Origin: Erythrocercus mccallii
Taxonomy: Eukaryota > Chordata > Aves > Passeriformes > Dicruridae
NCBI GenBank assembly: GCA_013397435.1
Contig: VZRG01000750.1
Span: forward strand, 62,001 to 126,000
Reading direction: 5' to 3'
DNA length: 64,000 nucleotides
Below the pieces are notes generated by a model. It saw nothing but the letters and a program-made list of their open reading frames with translations. It was not told the origin of the DNA and searched no databases. The translations under genes and the position numbers were made by a program. Shown piece after piece: positions 55,101-61,100 of the stretch. Position 1 is the first letter of the stretch, and every line of letters starts with the position of its first letter.

Positions 55101-58100
55101 ATAACAAGTAATAGGAAGAGTTTTGTAAACAGAGAACATCACTAGGCTTTGCTTTCCTAATCTGTCCGTATCCTTAATCACACAAGAAACATGAGGACAA
55201 GGCAAGAGAAGAGCATCTGAAGCTTTTAATGAAATGAGGTGGCAGGACAATTGCCACCTCATTCAGTCAAGGATATTCCCAGAGCAAAACTTTCCTCTCC
55301 TTTCATATTTTCTTTGGCCACTGGGAGGAAATTAGCATGTAGGGAAAGAAAGGGTTCATCAGTGGGAGAAAAATTTCTTTCCTGACTGCCAGTAAGAGAT
55401 TTTGCCTGAAGAGGGCTGCTAAAAGTTCCATGTGAAGGATGGTATATCACTGGAAAAGGACAAAGTCACCAGTTTGGGCAGATGGCTGTTGGTGGAGGCC
55501 ATAATTTGTTGTGAAGTCATTGTGGCCAGGTAGCCGAATTCAGAGTCGCAATTCTGATACTTTAGATTTGGATTTCAGCTACAGTTACCACATATCCTAG
55601 ATCCATAACAAGCCCCGATGAGAATATCATAAACATTCTGCTTCAGGTGCAGTAGGAGGCTTCTTAAGGTTTGAGTGTTTTTTCATTGCTGCTGTTGTCT
55701 TTTGGGTAAATTGATGCAGTTTGCATCTGTAGGGACTGTATATTTTTTTTTTGTAATCATATTTTATGATTACTGGCAAACAATAGCTTTAACTTCTTGC
55801 AAAGGAAAGCAGAATGACTCTGGCATACAAGTGTTCAAAGCAGAGAGCTCAAAGCTCCAATCTCCCCTTTTAGACAATATAAACTGACAATGTGATTATG
55901 TACCTTCAGAACAAGAATGTGCTTTAGAGACTCGGGAAATATTTGCCAAGCATAACTATTAAACAAAGAATCCACAGAAATCCCATCACTCAAACATGTG
56001 TATGAGTTATTCCAGTAATATTTCTTGGTGATGGTGTTAACATTTTCATATTTAGATACTGTTAAATTTGTTGTTAAAAATGTTTCAGTGGAAATACCAC
56101 ATACATGGCTTTTTCCAAGCTTGATGTGTTTTATGCTTGCTTTTCGACATAGCTAATTTGGTTTTATCCTGTTTTCCTGCAGCAGTTAAAATCGTGGAAG
56201 AACCAGAATCGTCAGGTGATGACATTTTTGTTACAGCCAGCATTTATGACAGGTTGCCTTTCTTCACTGGTCCAAGCGATGTCTCTACCGTGCAGCCTGG
56301 AGCTGTTATTACAGATGTGCTGCCATCAATAGCACCGCTGCCTGCAGCCACCAGCCCCTCCTACAGCCCCTCTGAGATCATCGAGCAGTCCCTTGAGCTA
56401 CCGGATGCCTCAGCGCCCGCCCCTGGGGTGGCTCCTGCGGATGGCGCCGGCATGGGAGTGCAGGACATCGCCGCGGAGCTGGACCAGATCGGCGCGATGA
56501 GCACGACAGCGCTGGGTGAAGGGGAGCAGGGCAGTGGTGACATCTCAGTGCTGACCACCGAGCCCGCAGACACCACCCCAGCGCCCGTGCTGAAGTACGT
56601 AACTACCAGCTCCATGACAACTGCGGCCAAAGGCAAAGAGCTCGTGGTTTTCTTCAGCCTGAGGGTAACCAACATGCACTTCTCTGATGACCTCTTCAAC
56701 CGGAGCTCGACAGAATACAAAGCACTGGAACAACAGTTCATGCAATTGGTGGGTGGAAATCAACTTGAACAACACGTGTGGTAGTTGGGTGCAGTTTAAA
56801 GGAATACACTGAAGTGCACAGTATTTTAACAATACTAAACCCTACTACAGTTCAATCTGATAAGCTGTCTTTTAAAGGAGCCATAAGCCTGGGATGCTCT
56901 TTGAGTATGAAGACAGAGTTTATGAAGTCAGTGATGAAAGATTTTACTTGATCAAGAGAACCCAGATACATGCCTAGCATGTAATATATTTGGCTTTTTC
57001 TTAGATCCATGTCAACGGTATAGCAGTGCTGATTGTATCTGAGGCTTGTGTCTGCTTGCTGCATTTAAAAATAGGCTTTTAAAAATACATCATAGCATAG
57101 ACTTGATTAGATATGGATTTTCTCTGTTGGTACAATAGGGCACAGGTCAGCTCAGTAACATGACTATTACACTATGTCCTAACCTGCCTGGATTGAATGC
57201 TTGAAAGTAATTAAAGTTAGCTTTTGAGTGAGGTAATTTTTTTCTCTTCCAGATGAATGAACTCCCCAGCTGCTATGCATTTCATTACAGGGGAAATTGC
57301 TGCCCATCCATCTCAATACATTATTGAGAAAAGAGCAGAAATCCAGAATATACTGCTAAACAGAAAAGTTAATTTCTTGGTGGAGCTTAACAATTGTATT
57401 AAATTTAGGGAAATAAATCTATGATGTGTGTACTTGATAATGAAAATTGACTATAAGAGAAATTAATAGCAGGTAGACACTGACAGAAAGTTAAAATAAA
57501 GGCAAATCTCTGTTTTGCAGCTACTTCCATACCTTCAGTCCAACCTTACAGGTTTTAAGCACTTGGAAATTCTCAACTTCAGGAACGGAAGTGTGATTGT
57601 GAACAGCAAAATGAAATTTGCCAAGACAGTGCCATACAATATCACAGAAGCAGTACACTGTGTTTTGGAAGATTTCTGTGATGCTGCAGCCCAACACCTC
57701 AATTTGGAGATTGATAGCTATTCCCTGGATATTGAGCCAGGTAAGATTGCGTTACTAATGTATGTGCACAATCAAAACTAAGCAGACAACCTTTTTTCAG
57801 GCTGTTACAGCTTCAGAAGTATAACTATCTTGGAAAAAAACACATTAGCAATTGCCTCCCAGTAATAGGGGGTAAAAAGACAAAAAAAAAGATGTTGCAA
57901 ATTCTCTGTAGACATATTTTCATACTGTAATGAAATCTGGGTGGAGCTGTTGGGCTGTGCATGTTCACACATGCTTTTCAGAGACAAGTAGAGAGATCTC
58001 TAGAATAAGTGCTGGGTGAACACAGGTATAAGAACAGCTCATGTGCAGTTTGCAGGTGTGACATGCAAGTCTTGCACTGGAGTATGGAAACATAATTTCT

Positions 58101-61100
58101 GATGATTATTGCAATGTTGTAAGCAAACCATGGTTCAGAGCATCATTAAATCTTCTTTAAAGGGATACAGCAAAACAAAAAAGGAGACTCTTGAGGAATA
58201 ATTGGATTCTACAGATACTCACTAATTGGAGTATGACTTTATGTAGTGCTCCACAGATTTGTAATTCTAGAATGCCTCTGGATTGATATCTTTCAGATAA
58301 GTTTTTGTTAAACAGTAGAAACTGGACACTATTCTTATGTCAAAACTTAGTGTTTCCAAAAATGACATGTTTTATAAAACTGAATCTATTTTCAGGCTCT
58401 GGATTACCAGAGGTTGAATTTAATTTCATTGTCCTGGAGAAGAACAATAGCTAAGGTATGCAGATACCTTTAGGGGTTTTGGTTAAGCTGTCTTTTTATG
58501 TAGAGATCTATGACAATTCTGGAACAAAAATCTATTTACAATTCAGGCAGGCAGCTTCTAACCAGTTTTCATTTTACATATGTCTTTGTGGCCACTAAAA
58601 ACATAGGTAGCTTGTGGTAAAGAAAGTTAACAAAATCACAGTATTTTACCCTTCAAATACTGCCATGATAACTGTTGTTTGATGAATAAAGTATTAAATT
58701 AATTCATATATAAAGAGTGAACTTTGGGCTGCCATATGTTCCCTCCTTTAGTAATAAATTTTCATTAAATAAAAATTAAAACAAAAAAGTTCCTAAAATT
58801 CAAATTCAGAAAAAAATTAAAATCTTTAATCTTCATCCAATATGCTTTACAGATGTAGAATTTCATCATTAATTCAAGAAAACAGCTTATTACAGAGTTT
58901 GTGGAGAGAGCTGTTTTTTCGAGGCTTATAAGCAATAGTATAGAGTCAAAATACAAGAAGCTGTGTTTACAATTCCAGTACAGGTGTTTCAAAGCCTGAT
59001 GCGTTTTCATTTCAGAAAACAAACAAAAAAATAAACCCCAAGATGTGTAGCAAGTTGAGGTAACAGAAGCAAATTCCTCTTTATTGTGAAACTGAGAGCC
59101 ATCTAGTGGTAACGATGTTCTACCAAAGTGAAACATGGATGGGAACTGACGGTCCAAAATCTGTATCAAGAGTCAGCAGCTGCAAAGGGCTGACTGTACT
59201 AGTCATAAATAATACCATAAAGAAAGACATTTAAAAATACCTGCATAAAATATTTAATTAGTCTAAATGAAGTGAAAATGGAAAATATAACAAAGTGTGC
59301 ACTTATGTGTTAGGGAAGATGAAATATTATCACAAAAACTCAGCCCAGCCAAATGTTCAAGCCAAGCTCTTCTTGTTGTTGGAGTTTACATGTGCACACA
59401 CTCACAATCCAGGAGTAAAGGACATATCAAACCAACATGCACATTACATATAGCAAAGGGAAATGGGGCATGCTAAAACCCACTATTTAAAATCTCAAAA
59501 CAGGAAATAGCCATAAAATTATCAAGGGATTATAAGTGAACAGCTCTGATGGATTAATTTCTACCACTGAAGCATATCCCAGTGTGAGATTTCCAGTACT
59601 CGTGTAACAAATGTAATCCTCATTTTTTATTTAAATTAGTATTACTGAGCATCTGGCATATAGAGCATAAATGACTGCAGAAGAAAAATCTGAGCCCACT
59701 TACAAGCTGCAATATCCAGTAAAAATATTCCTTTTAAACTACATAATTATAAAAGGCCATATAGCCCAGCTCATACCTGTATATCTCCTCTCATTTCCTT
59801 CTCTGCTCTCTTTTCCTAGTTTTTTCCACATTTTTCCTTTTCCTTTCTGGACTCATACATCTTACTGGTGCTGTTTGATGGCAAGAACAGGATTTGTATC
59901 CCCTGGTCTGCTTCTCATCTTTTGCCTTCTAAGGTTTTTGCCCCATTGTACACAGGAAACAGGCTCCAAGAGACAAGAAGGGGATGCAGCCCTCCTCCTC
60001 ATCACCCCATCAGCACAAGTTGGGTTGAGGGATTGAGCACTGGGTTAAAATCACTCTTTATGGGTCTCTTTTTTAACTTTTTTTTAAAATTCATTTCTAG
60101 TAAGAAGCCGAGAATGGGAAAGGAGAAGCAGACTTGTGTAACAACTGTCTCTGATTTGGGCTTTCCCATGAACATCAGCAGGGTCCTTTTCCCTTAATCT
60201 CACAGAGGCATCCCTTACTAATATTTAAAAAACAAAACAAAAAACCCAGCAAGCCTTCCCAATGTTAACATACCACAAAACAAAAAAAAACTTTAAAAAA
60301 CAAACAAACACACAAAAAACCCCAACACTACAAAGCCTGTAAGCATATATTTTCTTTGGAATATGACAGTATTTCTACATTGCAAGTCTTAGTATTGTGC
60401 AATATTCAATAATCTAATTCCATTCCTCTGTCATGTCCTAAATTATGTGTTTAAGACCATTGCGGTTGAAAATATTTCTCACTCATAAGGCTGTAGCACA
60501 GGATTCATGAGTACGATGATAGATAGCGCTCACAGCAAAAACAGGGTAAAAACATCCAAATGTGGAAAATCCTTGTCAGTGAGATGAAAATAAACTCACT
60601 GCTTAACAGTGATGGGGTAAATTAGTGCAGATGTCAACATGAACTTGCATGCTTGCTGTGTCCTGTACAGGAAGAAGGCTGTGTGTCCTCTCATGCTGGA
60701 TGACATCCTCCTATTAGCATGCCCAAGTGGCAGGCCAGTAAACATGAGCTGTTTTCTCTGGCTGCCACAAGCCCTGCCAAGGCCCTTTGGGGTAATGCTT
60801 CAGTTAATGATTTACCCATACTTTACAGCTGATCAGGCAGACCCCTGCAAATTCATGGCATGTGACAAGTTTTCTGAGTGCGTAATGAACGAGTGGACAA
60901 AAGAGGCCGACTGCCTCTGCAAGCCTGGCTATGCCAGCCAGGATGGATTGCCCTGCCGGAGCCTGTGCGAGCTGGAGCCCCATCTCTGTGTCAATGGTGG
61001 GAAATGTGAGCTGGTTCCAGGAAGAGGAGCTGTCTGCAGGTAAATAGTTTGATGCATTCTGTTAACAACCCCATAAAATGTGCTAAGTGAAAACCTTGAC

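Larger units (their letters stand above)
40686..56182 (+). other. IMPG1 intron 12 (15.5 kb), repeat-rich
   Basis: The longest intron in the window. Recognised contents are CR1 copies at 53451-53674 (minus) and 53785-54321 (plus), an 18-bp palindrome at 41274-41291, a 10-bp tandem at 47445-47500, and a possible cassette exon at 54647-54691. A moderately GC-richer stretch at about 41450-42480 may be an old repeat of unknown family; its open frames look non-coding. The remaining sequence shows nothing I can assign. Confidence 0.8.
57741..60828 (+). other. IMPG1 intron 14 (3.1 kb)
   Basis: It holds the candidate stop-containing cassette exon at 58396-58455 and an A-rich, C-interrupted simple region at about 60226-60325. 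Open frames at 58765-59169 (minus) and 59671-60197 (plus) have no recognisable homology. Confidence 0.8.

Noticed and set aside
59671..60197. Overlapping open frames of 109-121 codons in intron 14
   Set aside because: No homology, low-complexity Phe/Leu/Ser translation from T-rich DNA, not in the exon 14-15 phase with usable sites.
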